From NCBI GenBank assembly GCA_039519185.1, contig CM076848.1, positions 125,992,371-126,056,370 of the forward strand: 64,000 bases of DNA, in the 5' to 3' direction. This DNA comes from Astragalus membranaceus. Lineage: Eukaryota; Streptophyta; Magnoliopsida; Fabales; Fabaceae. How positions within the stretch are numbered: position 1 is the first letter of the stretch; every line of letters starts with the position of its first letter. Shown one piece after another: positions 11,068 to 21,541 of this stretch. A model generated the notes under the pieces. That model did no database searches. It was not told the DNA's origin and saw nothing but the letters and a program-made list of their open reading frames with translations. A program made the position numbers and the translations under genes.

Positions 11068-12561
11068 TGTTGTGCGAAAAGGTGATGTGCAAGTATACAC
11101 AATCGCAACAAGTAATATAATGATATGTAAAGTTCGTTCCCACAGGGATTGGAATTAATCTAAGAAGTTTAAGTGATTAGAAGTTTAGTGAAAAGAATTA
11201 AGTAACAAGTAAAGGTAAAGAGTTGTAAACATTATAAGTTGTGATAAAACAGTATTAAGTTTAAGTAATTAAAGGTGAGTTGGATAGCTCAATAGTTATG
11301 TAAATTCCCAAGAGTAATGTTCAGATAATATTAGATGCTGTACCGTTAAGCGCTATAGCGCTTAAGAATCCGTAGACGCTGTAGCGCTTAAGAATCCGTA
11401 GACGCTGTAACGCCTTGGTGGCGTGCCTTTCAGTCACTTTCGTCAGGGTTATGTTACAAGACTCCTATGTCTAAGCTCTAAATAAGTTTTACCCCTGTAT
11501 ATTAAGTTCTTACAACATTTGCCTTATGAACTACTACTCCCCTATGTCTAGAGTTAAGTAGTGTTTCCTTTAAAAGACTATAAAGGGTTTTCATTCATAT
11601 CATTCCTTGAGTTCTCTTTGTGAACCATGTCTGTACCCACAAAGTTACCTTGTTTTAGTTGATCATTCCCAAACCAAGATTGAAAGCATTATGACACAAG
11701 GAATAAAACACAAACATCATAATATTAAACAAAAGTTACTCAAGGTTCATTACACACCAAGAACAATCCAACTACAACAAAGTTAGCTCATCACAAGTTC
11801 CATCAACATAATACAACTAAAGAGTATGTATTACCGTATGAAAACAAGAGAAGAGTGGTTGCAAAAGATACACTCCAATGATCCCAAGTAGCATACAAAA
11901 GATGAAGTTGAGGCGTGAGCAAAACCTTGAATGAAGACTAGAAAACTATGCTAAAAATAAAAGCTTAAAGGTAGTATAACAATGGAGAAAAACTACTATG
12001 TCATAAGAAGTTTTTCTTCCAAGTTACCACTACTTGTTTTTTACGTACGTTACTTACTAGTGAAGCAATCTTAATTAATCTCTCTAACTAACTAAGTCTT
12101 AATAGAATAATAATATATCATGATGATCATAAAACTTAGATATTATCCTTAAAGCACTTTACAAAAAGTACTAATGATGGAATACACCAACTATCACATG
12201 GGTTCCATTTAGGAGGCGCCAAGTGTAATTTAGCATCCAGAAAGTCAAAATATCCAGCTGAGAGGAAGGGATAAGGGTGGTGACTCATCATGTCCTCAAG
12301 TGGCCACACAAATATCTCCATGGTCAGCCGTCATATAACGCTGTAGCGTCTCCTTGATAGCATACCGCTGCAGCGCTAAAGCAAAACATCAAACATATTC
12401 ACAAAGGCATTTGACTATGCCCACGGTTTAAGGAATTGACTCATATCCTATATTTATTCTAATATTCATATATTCACATATTTAAGCACTAGATTTGCTT
12501 GAGAAGTAAGCTTGACTTAAGTATTTGGAGCATAAATAACCTATTTAAAATAGGGTTATCA
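11068..12561 (-). repeat. 3' LTR of A
   Basis: 1494 bp, TGTTGTGCG...TTATCA on the plus strand. It carries several CGCTGTAGCG-type palindromes (about 11344-11415 and 12348-12376). A 26-bp unit around 11369-11400 is duplicated relative to the other LTR. Confidence 0.93.
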
Positions 12562-12574
12562 CACCCCCAAACTT
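12562..12574 (-). other. Polypurine tract of A
   Basis: Minus strand AAGTTTGGGGGTG directly before the 3' LTR. Confidence 0.85.
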
Positions 12575-13704
12575 AAACCATTGCTTGTCCCCAAGTAATG
12601 ACACTTGAACATGATAAAATGCTCATATAACAAGCTGCAGCTTTTAAATTAAACAGAATTTATGCATAAGCTAATTCTTATCATTTTCACACATCATTAT
12701 GGTCCATAATTCAAATAGAATCATTACTGCTCAGTTGTGAGTGTGTGATATCAAAGCATAACTTAGTTCCTAGTTAATTTCAGAATTTCTTTAAGGTTTT
12801 GGGAAGAATGGATTTCTTTTGGGTTAGGCAAAGAATTTTTTCAAAAAAAAAAAAGTGGAATAACATTTTGATACAAGATCTAAGGGGCTTCAAAGCACAG
12901 CAAAGGGATTTAATTAGGCATTTTTCAGAATATTTGGTCAGTGCATAAACTTTTGGTCTGTTGATCAAACGCTGTAGCGCTTCAAAGTCCGTAGGCGCTG
13001 TAGCGCTGAATTTTAATGATCAACACTAGATGATATCTTCATTACTGAGCTCCTTATTTGCATTTTCTTTTCATGCTTCTTGGAACAGCTCAGCAATTTA
13101 TTTAAGATATTTTGCAACTTTTTTTCAAGACCACATTCATTTTTTATTTTTCATTTTGCAAAGACCAATTTATCATCTTTTGTTCCTAGTCTTAACATAA
13201 CCGATGCTCCCCCAAACTTAGCTTTAAAACAACTCTCAATTTTTAATGAAAACTTGACTAACCCTTGGTTATCCAAAACTAACTTTATCCTTAGATTACT
13301 CCTAGCTAACGAGGTTCTTCACTAAGCTTGGATTTTGTGTAAAAGCAGCAATAAAACCCTTTCATTGTTTACACAAGGCTGCTTTACTCAAAAATTCTTA
13401 TTTACTTTAGCTTTTGCTTACTCAAAAAATTTTAAAACATGCAGCTAATCATATTTCCTAATCAAGCATACAAAATATACAAAACATGCAACACATAGCA
13501 GAATTATAATTAATTATACTTAATATTTAAAAACATAATTGTACTTAATTTAAAACATTATTAACCACAAGGTCCTCCCCCAGAAATTAAATTTGGCAGT
13601 GTCCTCACTGCTTGATGGACAACAAAAAGGGAGAGGCCTTAGAACAACAAAAAACAAAGTTCAAAGAACATAACTGGCATAAGAAGCCAACAAGTCTTGC
13701 CTTA
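12575..13704 (-). other. Long 3' untranslated region of A
   Basis: About 1.1 kb between the third ORF and the polypurine tract with no supportable gene. It holds paired CGCTGTAGCG-type palindromes near 12969-13010 and a second polypurine-like tract at about 13206-13219 (minus strand AAGTTTGGGGGAGC). A third G-rich tract lies near 13566-13580. Confidence 0.7.
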
Positions 13705-15528
13705 TTAGGCCTTCTTGAGCCTCTTACTGGCTCTTGAAGGGGCTGGGGCTCCTTTGGCTGCCTTTTTCTTCTTTGGCTGCGGTGGAGTAGTCTTTTCTGC
13801 CGCTACAGCGCTTGGTGGCGCTGTAGCGCTTACTTCCTGCACTGCTGCCGCTGCAGCGTCTGATTGCTGCACTTCTTCTTCCTCTTCTGTTTGCTCTTGC
13901 TCCTGCTCTAGCTCTTTTTCTTCCAGCACTGGCTCTGTTTCATCCTGCAAATTTACTAGCTCCTCAGTAGCCTCCTTTTCACTTTCTTCCTTGGTCAGAA
14001 TTGCCTCAGGCATTGTGTCACTAGGTACTGCAGACATAGTTGCTGCAGCAGCTACTGGCTGAACACCTTCTTCTGGGTGCTCAGCCAGTTTGACACCTGG
14101 GTTTCTTCTTGCCTTGGTGTATGACTGATAAACTTTCTTAGGCTGCTCAGTTGGGTTTTCTTTGATGATTGGATGTTTTGGCTCAGGCTTCTTTGGTGTG
14201 GCTTGTTTGGGAGGTGTTTTCTTGGGTGTTAGTTTGGTTGGCTTAGGGATGGAGGTGGGGGTTGATGGTGGATTGGATGTTTTGGCAGGGGGTGTTTTTG
14301 GTTTCTTTGGGCTTGGGGTTGGATCACACTGTATTTCTTCTGCTTCCTCATCTTCTTCACTATCAGATTGTTCTTCAGTATCACTCTCCGCCTCACCTGA
14401 TGATTCCTCATCCTCCTGCTTCTCCATCTCTTTCATGACTGCAATGGTTTCTTCTTCATCTTCCTCACTTATGTTTTCAATGTCATCAGAATCCAAACTT
14501 TCCTCCTCTACCACAGCTTTTTGCACTTTCTTTGCTGGGCTTTGCTTTGCTTTCTTTGCTGGGCTAATGACAGCTTTTTTCTTTTCTGTCCTAACTCCCT
14601 TTTTCTCTTGTTTTTCAACTGGCTCTTCCTCCAGTAGCCAATCAGGGAATTGAGGAGGGGAAATGAATGTCTTTCCTTTGGATATCTGGGAATACATTGC
14701 TTTTTCCCAATCAAATTTTTCCTTCACAAATTTGCAGAGAACCTGCTGCTTCAGCTCTAAGCGCTGTAGCGCTACAGAGTCAGAAGACGCTGCAGCGGCA
14801 GGTTTCTGCTTAACTTTAAAAATGCAAGGAAATGCCCCATGAGGGGATCTTCTTTCTTCTTTCATTTCAACCTCTACATCAGCTTCCAAACATAACTCAG
14901 TAATTAAACAAGGAAAATACAAATTACCTCCCTTTTTAACTCTGCATTTCTCTATCTCCCTTGCTATCAATCTACCCACGTCTAGCTTTTCTCCAGCCAT
15001 TATTGCATCAATGACGATGAGTCTTTCCTTTTCCACAAATGTTGTGTGAGATGTAGGCAGCAGGGAATGTTTGATGAAACTACACCACAGATTTGCTTCC
15101 TCACACAAATAGGCTTTTTTAATTTTGTATTCAGCCCCAAATTTATCCCATGTTGCTCCTTCCACACAAATCCTTCTTCTAACAGCCTCCATCTCTTCAT
15201 CTCCCCAGTTCAGAACTTTTATTTCCAGCACCTTTCCATGATAGCCCAGATGGAAAATATCATTGATTGTTCTGGAGTTAAAATTTACAGTTTCACCTCT
15301 TACTAGTGAATGTGTTTGAGGCTTTCCTTCCTTAGGCTCTTCAATGCCAGAGTAGAACTCCCTTACCAAAGACGTCATGTAGTCCTTTCTATGCTTAATG
15401 AAGTTCTCCCATCCCAGCGCTGTGACAGCGGTTAAGAAAGCTTCAGGAGCACTTTCTATCTTGAATCCCCTTTCAGCTATGAAGTCCATCTTCCAAAACC
15501 TCTGAGGATCTGGAGTTGTCTTGGCCAT
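13705..15528 (-). CDS. Athila third ORF (env-like by position), 607 aa, intact
   Basis: Uninterrupted 607-residue frame beginning MAKTTPDPQRFWKMDF. An upstream ATG used by the homologue in E appears as ACG here, so 15528 is the first usable start. Residues about 10-230 form the conserved domain shared with E (FHLGYHG, ANLWCSFIKHSLLPTSHTTF, VIDAIMAGEK). From about 290 the sequence is acidic and Lys/Pro-rich, with PTPSPKKP and a basic end (SRASKRLKKA). No transmembrane segment or signal peptide is visible. In Athila elements this slot has been called env-like; the composition looks more like a nuclear or nucleic-acid-binding protein (inference). It lies between integrase and the long 3' UTR. 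Confidence 0.85.
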   Translation of the reverse strand: MAKTTPDPQRFWKMDFIAERGFKIESAPEAFLTAVTALGWENFIKHRKDYMTSLVREFYSGIEEPKEGKPQTHSLVRGETVNFNSRTINDIFHLGYHGKVLEIKVLNWGDEEMEAVRRRICVEGATWDKFGAEYKIKKAYLCEEANLWCSFIKHSLLPTSHTTFVEKERLIVIDAIMAGEKLDVGRLIAREIEKCRVKKGGNLYFPCLITELCLEADVEVEMKEERRSPHGAFPCIFKVKQKPAAAASSDSVALQRLELKQQVLCKFVKEKFDWEKAMYSQISKGKTFISPPQFPDWLLEEEPVEKQEKKGVRTEKKKAVISPAKKAKQSPAKKVQKAVVEEESLDSDDIENISEEDEEETIAVMKEMEKQEDEESSGEAESDTEEQSDSEEDEEAEEIQCDPTPSPKKPKTPPAKTSNPPSTPTSIPKPTKLTPKKTPPKQATPKKPEPKHPIIKENPTEQPKKVYQSYTKARRNPGVKLAEHPEEGVQPVAAAATMSAVPSDTMPEAILTKEESEKEATEELVNLQDETEPVLEEKELEQEQEQTEEEEEVQQSDAAAAAVQEVSATAPPSAVAAEKTTPPQPKKKKAAKGAPAPSRASKRLKKA

Positions 15529-16124
15529 GGTGGTTTTGACAGGGTTGGAGGGTTCTGGTTTCTTAGTAGCTCCCTTGCCAGATCGTTTTAGGGCAGCTTG
15601 CTTTTTGGTCGTGGCTGGTTAAGAGCTTGTGTATTTGTTTCTGGGTGTTTGGGAAATGTTGGTGTGTGTTGGGACGAAGGAAGAAGAAGGAATGGAGGTT
15701 TATGAGTGGTGAGTGGTAACGGTTGAGAGGAGTTTCAGAGAGCAAGGAAAGAGAAAGAAAGAGAAAATGGTAGCGTGGGGAGTTGTGGATATTAAAGTGA
15801 CGGTTTGTGAGTGAAGTGGGAGAGAGAAAAAGAAACTGTTGATTTGACAAGTGCAGGTGAATAGGTGCACGTGCACGTCTGGCTAGGGATGAGGGTACAG
15901 TGCCAGCTCATGCTAAGCAAGATTTTTATTTTTTTGTTTGACCACACCTATTTCTGATGCATCAACAACCGCTACAGCGCTTTTGATACAAATAACCGCT
16001 ACAGCGTTTATCCAACTTTCCTAAAAAAGGAAATAAACATACAACAAAAAATTTATTAAAATCCTTGGGGTGCCTCCCAAGAGCGCTTGCTTTATAAGTC
16101 TGCAGCCAAACTTTCTCTTTCAAT
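15529..16124 (-). other. A: spacer between pol and third ORF
   Basis: No gene. It contains the former N-terminal extension of the third ORF (to about 15617), AT-rich sequence and two CCGCTACAGCG words at 15969 and 15992. Confidence 0.6.
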
Positions 16125-16576
16125 TTAAAGATCTTTGAGTTCAATTGTGGTTTTATCTCTCACCACATTTTCACCAAAATATTGTTTAACCCTTTGGCCA
16201 TTCACTTTGAAGGTGGTATTGGTTTCTATATCATAGAGGTCCACAGCTCCATGGCTGTATATTTTTATCAATTGAAAAGGGCCTGACCACCTAGATTTTA
16301 ACTTTACAGGAAACAATCTTAACCTGGAGTTGTAAAGCAATACCTGTCCTCCTTCAGTGAGATCCCTTTTTATCAATTTTTGATCATGCCACATTTTGGT
16401 TTTTTCTTTATAAATTGCTGCATTCTCATAGGCAAAATGCCTAAGTTCTTCCAATTCATTTAGTTGCAGCAATCTAGCATCTCCTGCTTTCTTGTAGTCA
16501 AAATTGAGTTTTTTTAGAGCCCAATGGGTCTTGTGCTGAAGTTCAATTGGTAGGTGACAGGACTTCCCATAAACAA
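16125..16576 (-). pseudogene. A integrase C-terminal domain, out of frame
   Basis: The C-terminal part of integrase (VNGQRVKQYF near the end, stop at 16125-16127). It is separated from the core by a one-base deletion near 16576, where A reads 'ataaacaacc' and E reads 'ataaaccaacc'. Confidence 0.82.
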
Positions 16577-18037
16577 CCTATAGGGAGACATCCCTAAATG
16601 TGTTTTATAAGCTGTTCTGTAGGCCCATAAAGCATCATCTAGATGTATTGACCATTCTTTCCTTGAAGGCCCTACCATCTTTTCCAACATCTTTTTTATT
16701 TCTCTGTTTGACAATTCAGTTTGACCACTAGTTTGTGGATGATAAGCATTTGCTATTTTATGTTTGACTCCATATTTAGCCAATAGGGTCTCAATTAATT
16801 TATTACAAAAATGAGATCCCTCATCACTTATGACGGCTCTAGGAGTTCCAAAACGAGAGAAAATGTTTTTCAATAAAAATTTGCTCACAGACCTTGCATC
16901 ATTGTTGGGTAGAGCAACAGCTTCTACCCATTTTGAAACATAGTCTACAGCTACTAAAATGTATAGGTTTCCATGAGAAGGGGGAAAAGGTCCCATGAAA
17001 TCCATTCCCCAAACATCAAAGAGTTCAACCTCTAGAATGTTTGTTAGAGGCATTTCATGTTTGTTTGAAATATTCCCTGTTCTTTGGCACTTATCACATT
17101 TTTTTACAAAGTCTTGAGCATCTTTAAAAAGTGAAGGCCAATAGTAGCAAGATTGCAATACCTTTGCAGCAGTTCTAACACCACCAAAATGCCCACCACA
17201 TGGTGCAGAATGGCAGTGCTGTAGCACTTGAAGTTGTTCTTCCTCTGCTAGGCATCTCCTCATTAACTGGTCTTGACACTTTTTGTATAGAAAAGGTTCA
17301 TCCCAATAATATTGTTTCATTGTATGGAAGAACCTTCTCCTTTGCTGATAAGTCATCTCAGTAGGTACCACCTTGCTAACCAAAAAATTCACTATGTCAG
17401 CATACCAAGATGTTGCAGGTTCAGCCGCTACAGCGTCAAGTGTTGTTACACTGGCCGCTACAGCAGTTGATGATTCAACAGTCATTGTCAATAGCTGCTC
17501 ATCTTGAAAGTATTCTTTGATCTCCCCACCTGCTGTACCTACAATGTCTCCTTCCATTCTAGATAGATGATCAGCAACTTGGTTCTCCACTCCCTTTTTA
17601 TCCCTTATTTCTAAATCAAATTCTTGGAGTAGGAGAACCCACCTAATTAGCCTAGGCTTTGCATCTTTCTTTGTTATCAAATATTTAATGGCTGAATGGT
17701 CTGTGAAGACAATTACTTTGGTGCCAACCAAATATGATCTAAATTTGTCAAATGCAAAGACTACAGCTAATAGTTCTTTTTCAGTGACTGTGTAATTCAA
17801 TTGAGCTTCTACAAGTGTTTTGCTAGCATAATATATAGAGTGAAAAATTTTATCATACCTTTGCCCAAGAACAGCTCCTATGGCAAAGTCACTAGCATCA
17901 CACATAAGCTCAAAAGGCTTACTCCAGTCAGGAGCTATAATAACTGGTGATGTTATTAAAGCTTTCTTTAATTTATCAAAGGCGTTACATGGCTCATCAA
18001 ATGTGAAGGGGTTATCATGCTGTAACAGTTGACACAA
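16514..18037 (-). pseudogene. A RNase H and integrase (507 aa open segment)
   Basis: Residues 45-160 are RNase H with acidic residues D47 (CDAS), E88, D113 (FTDHS) and D156 (ADHLS). The integrase HHCC finger follows: H274/H276, H283, C314, C317. The catalytic triad is D346, D405 and E441, with 35 residues between the last two, the usual DD35E spacing. The frame is lost at both ends: upstream by a shift shared with E (near 18090), downstream by the one-base loss near 16576. The catalytic residues are intact, so only indels inactivate this polyprotein. Confidence 0.88.
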
Positions 18038-18063
18038 AGGTTTGGAGATTTTTGAAAAATCTT

Positions 18064-18783
18064 TTATGAATCTCTTATAGAATCCAGCATGCCCAAAAAG
18101 CTTCTAATACCTTTGATGTTTGTTGGAGGAGATAGCTTCTCAATGACCTCTATTTTAGTCTTGTCCACTTCCAATCCTTTTTTGGATATCTTATGCCCCA
18201 AAACTATACCTTCTTGCACCATAAAATGGCATTTCTCCCAGTTCAGCACAAGGTTAGTTTCTTCACATCTAGTCAAGATTTCTTCCATGTTGGATAGGCA
18301 TAGATGGAATGTTTCTCCAAACACAGAGAAATCATCCATGAAGACTTCCATGGATCTTTCAATGTAATCAGAGAAAATTGCCATCATACACCTTTGAAAA
18401 GTAGCAGGTGCATTACACAGGCCAAATGGCATCCTTCTAAAAGCAAAGGTGCCATATGGACAAGTGAATGTAGTCTTTTGCTGATCTTCAGGCAATATTG
18501 CAATCTGGTTATAACCTGAATAACCATCAAGAAAGCAATAAAATTCTTTACCTGCTAGCCTGTCCAGCATCTGGTCAATGAAAGGCAATGGGAAATGGTC
18601 CTTTCTTGTTGCTTTATTCAATCTCCTGTAATCCATGCATATTCTCCAGCCTGTTATTTTTCTGGTTGGAAGCAACTCATTCATCTCATTAGTTATTACT
18701 GTTACCCCTCCTTTCTTTGGCACACACTGCACAGGACTAACCCATGCACTGTCAGATATGGGGTATACAATACCTGCATCCAA
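18064..18783 (-). pseudogene. A reverse transcriptase core (open segment)
   Basis: RT palm and fingers with LDGYSGY (85-91), MPFGLCNAPATFQ (118-130) and the catalytic FMDD (148-151). The frame ends early in LGMLDSI, where Ty3/gypsy RTs normally read FLGHAGFY or FLGL; the sequence is one base short at a GG/CAT step. Element E carries the identical lesion. The preceding segment (18828-19286) is in another frame. Confidence 0.87.
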
Positions 18784-18827
18784 TCACTTAATGATTTCCT
18801 TCTTCACCACCTCTTTCATAATTGGGT

Positions 18828-19286
18828 TCAACCTCCTCTGCCCTTCAATGCAATTTTAGAATCTTCTTCTAACACTATTCTGTGCATACAAATAGTTGGG
18901 CTGATACCTTTGATATCTGACATCTGCCATCCAATTGCTTTTTTATGCCGCTGCAGCGTCTGAATCAGATCCTGTTCCTGCTTTTCAGAAAGGTCAGAAG
19001 CAATTATAACAGGCAAAGTACTATTGTTACCTAAATAAGCATATTTGAGGTGTGAAGGCAACTCCTTAAGTTCCAGAGTTGGTGGTTGTTCAGTGGAGGG
19101 GAGATCCTTTCTCATGTCTGAATTCTCCTGCTCCAAAGATTCATATTTCTTAGCCCAAATTTCTTTGACTGTCTGCTCCTCCTCTTCTGCAGCTTCTGCA
19201 GCTTCTGCATCAGACCCTGTATCTTCACTGCTGTCCAGTAATTGCCTCAGATGATCTGTGCTTTTCTGGAAGTGATCCTGAACTAC
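18828..19286 (-). pseudogene. A protease-RT linker and RT N-terminus
   Basis: Continues pol after the H insertion (VVQDHFQKSTDHL), through an acidic Glu/Ala-rich linker, to the RT start (KEIWAKKYE, LKYAYLG, IASDLS, AIGWQMSDIKGISP). A frameshift near 18828-18840 separates it from the RT core. The codons at its very start (MAFWCSMSSS) come from H, not from pol. Confidence 0.8.
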
Positions 19287-19296
19287 TGATGAGGAC

Positions 19297-19524
19297 ATGG
19301 AGCACCAAAATGCCATTCAAAGCTTAGGAGGTCCAATGACTAGGGCAAGGTCAAAGAGAGTCCAAGAAGGCTTAGTCCAATTCATGACTAAGACCATTGC
19401 AAAAGAGGGCAACAATGTAATTTCACCAAAAACCATGCTTGTGATACAAGCTATGGAGGAGGCGCAATTTGCAAGACAAAGGCGCCAAATTTATATCATT
19501 TTATTAAATAAAAAGTGCATGTGA
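19297..19524 (+). CDS. U3-encoded open frame (75 codons), possible polyprotein C-terminus
   Basis: Starts 10 bp into the LTR, with a GGPMTRARSKRVQEGL motif like the C-terminal tails of plant Ty3/gypsy polyproteins. The same frame is open in the diverged LTR of D (35073-35252), where about 55 codons align. This suggests pol runs into the 3' LTR in this family. It is not an independent gene here, and H has no pol. Confidence 0.35.
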   Translation: MEHQNAIQSLGGPMTRARSKRVQEGLVQFMTKTIAKEGNNVISPKTMLVIQAMEEAQFARQRRQIYIILLNKKCM

Positions 19525-19812
19525 CCAATTGATTTATTTGGGACCAAGGCACTAAGTTATTTCATTACAAGTTATTTTTTAGTGTGTTTAATCCACTTCA
19601 AGTGGTGTGTGTGTGGCGCATATTTGTGTGAATTGATGGCATCAACAAACTTGCTGATCAAGGAAGGCAAACTTGCTAACCAAGCAAACTTGCTAATCAA
19701 GAAAGGCAATCAAAGGAAAAGGAAATTGCGAGATCCTAATCATTAATGGCGCATTCAATGCCAAAGCAACTAGGATATTTTCTTAATTGTATTCAGCAAG
19801 ATCCTCCTTTAT

Positions 19813-19820
19813 TATAAATA
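19813..19820 (+). promoter_or_regulatory. TATA box of the H LTR
   Basis: TATAAATA followed by GGGAG, about 525 bp into the LTR and about 400 bp before the PBS. This is the expected position for the U3/R promoter. Confidence 0.6.
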
Positions 19821-20222
19821 GGGAGTTTAAGTGTCAATGAAATTTTAGAAAGACTTTATCAAAGATTTTGAGTTCATACTCTTTGGTTCTGGATTGGATC
19901 AGTTTATTCGATCTTATCAAGAATTCTTTTTCTTGTGGTGATCCTCACACTCATAGGCTTATCCTTGTCTTGGATTAGACTAAGGTGGCGCCCCTAACCT
20001 AAACACCATCTTCTTCCCGAATTTAGCAACCGAATTCATTCTTCCCGTTAGTGCCGAAACTGTCCCTAAATTCCCCATCCCTAAACCCACGAAATTCTTC
20101 ACTCCCCCTTTCCCCTTTGTTTATCCTTTTTACACCTAAAAACACAAAAATATAAGTTGCAACCAGAATCTATATTGAAAATCAAAAGAATGGCCATTTC
20201 CCACAAAAAGGAGGCCATCATG

Positions 20223-20239
20223 TGGTAATCAGAGCAAGG
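20223..20239 (+). other. Primer-binding site of H
   Basis: TGGTAATCAGAGCAAGG, two bases after the LTR end. It is a variant of the initiator-Met PBS with one extra A. D has TGGTAATCAAAGCAAGG. Confidence 0.75.
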
Positions 20240-20325
20240 TTCTAGTTTGTTCAACCAATTTCAGGTTTTGTTTACATCTCTTTTGCTTTTGAGTTTAAAA
20301 AAAAAAATTCGAAAATCGAAAAAAA

Positions 20326-20716
20326 AATCAAAAAATAACTTGTAATGAAATAACTTAGTGCCTTGGTCCCAAATAACTTAGTGCCTTGGAGCCTTTGTCA
20401 TGCACCTTTGTCATGCACCTTTGTCCCAAATAACTAAGTGATGAGGGATCTCATTCTTGTCCCAAATAAATCAATTGGTCACATGCACTTTTTATTTAAT
20501 AAAATGATATAAATTTGGCGCCTTTGTCATGCAAATTGCGCCTCCTCCATAGCTTGTATCACAAGCATGGTTTTTGGTGCAATTACATTGTTGCCCTCTT
20601 TTGCAATGGTCTTAGTCATGAATTGGACTAAGCCTTCTTAGACTCTCTTTGACCTTGCCCTAGTCATTGGACCTCCTAAGCTTTGAATGGCATTTTGGTG
20701 CTCCATGTCCTCATCA
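20326..20716 (-). repeat. Inverted 5' LTR piece of H
   Basis: Reverse complement of about the first 300 bp of the H LTR, plus an extra segment of about 95 bp (20375-20475) with repeated 'catgcacctttgt'. It could fold back on the left LTR. Confidence 0.85.
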
Positions 20717-21541
20717 ACTACCTTGTCAATAGCAGACACAAAGGAGCACTCTTCAATATTGGGACCTGGAAATTTCATAGCATTGAGGATGTTGAACTTG
20801 ACTTCTTGGTCATTGACCCTCATGATCAATTCTCCTCTCTGCACATCTATCAAAGTTCTTCCAGTGGCCAAGAATGGCCTTCCCAGTATGATGGGTACTT
20901 CTTTATCTGCATCAAAGTCCAAGATTACAAAGTCAACAGGAAATACAAATTTGTCTACCTTTATTAGAACATCTTCTAAGATTCCTTCTGGATATGCAAG
21001 AGTTCTATCAGCTAGCTGCAGTGTAAGTGAGGTATGTCTGGCAGTTCCCACTCCTAGCTGTGTATATATGGATTTGGGCATAAGATTTATGCTGGCTCCC
21101 AAATCACATAGAGCACGACCAGAGTAAAAATTTCCAATTGAGCATGGTATAGTAAAACTGCCAGGATCCTTGGATTTGGGTGGGAGCTTATTTTGCATTA
21201 ACATGCTGCACTCCCCAGTCATTGCTACTGTTTCAAACTCCCCTAGTCTCCTCCTCTTAGTAAGCACATCCTTCATAAGCTTTGCATAGTTGGGCATTTG
21301 TTTGAGAGCCTCCACCAAAGGGACATTAATGTGCAACTGTTTAAGGACTTCTAGGAATTTGTTAAATTGCTTGTCTTCATGAGCCTTTCGAAGTCTTTGA
21401 GGATATGGAGGATCGGGATATGTTGGGATAATTTTGGGTGGTGGTGGTGTTTTCTCAACAACAGGCGCTGCAGCGTTAGGTTCAGGCGCTGTAGCGGCTG
21501 TTGCAGGTTCTTTTTGTTTTTCAGAATTTTTGTTTTTTTCA
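20717..21541 (-). pseudogene. A protease region, interrupted by H
   Basis: The open segment 21336-20638 has the aspartic protease site DLGA at residues 78-81 (CDLGASINLMP), ADRTLAYPEGI and ILGRPFLATG. Its last 25 or so residues are read from H. A one-base difference in the T-run near 21530-21537 (seven T in A, eight in E) puts it out of frame with gag. The active-site residues are intact. Confidence 0.85.

Larger units (their letters stand above)
19287..20220 (+). repeat. Full-length LTR of H
   Basis: 934 bp, TGATG...CATCA. It contains a TATA box and an open frame at its start. Confidence 0.85.
19287..20716. mobile_element. H: foldback insertion made of an LTR and an inverted LTR piece
   Basis: 1430 bp. 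It begins TGATGAGGACATGG and ends with the reverse complement of the same sequence. The flanks 19282-19286 and 20717-20721 are both actac, so it inserted as one unit into A's pol. Inside, in order: a full-length LTR on the plus strand (19287-20220), a PBS, about 85 bp of leader, and an inverted copy of the LTR's first part (20326-20716). The same LTR family is present at 34177-35262 in element D. An ordinary LTR element ends in U3 on one side and U5 on the other; here both ends are U3 starts. Confidence 0.9.

Noticed and set aside
14162..14653. Ser/Phe-rich plus-strand frame opposite the A third ORF
   Set aside because: It mirrors the Glu/Lys-rich tail of the real minus-strand protein.
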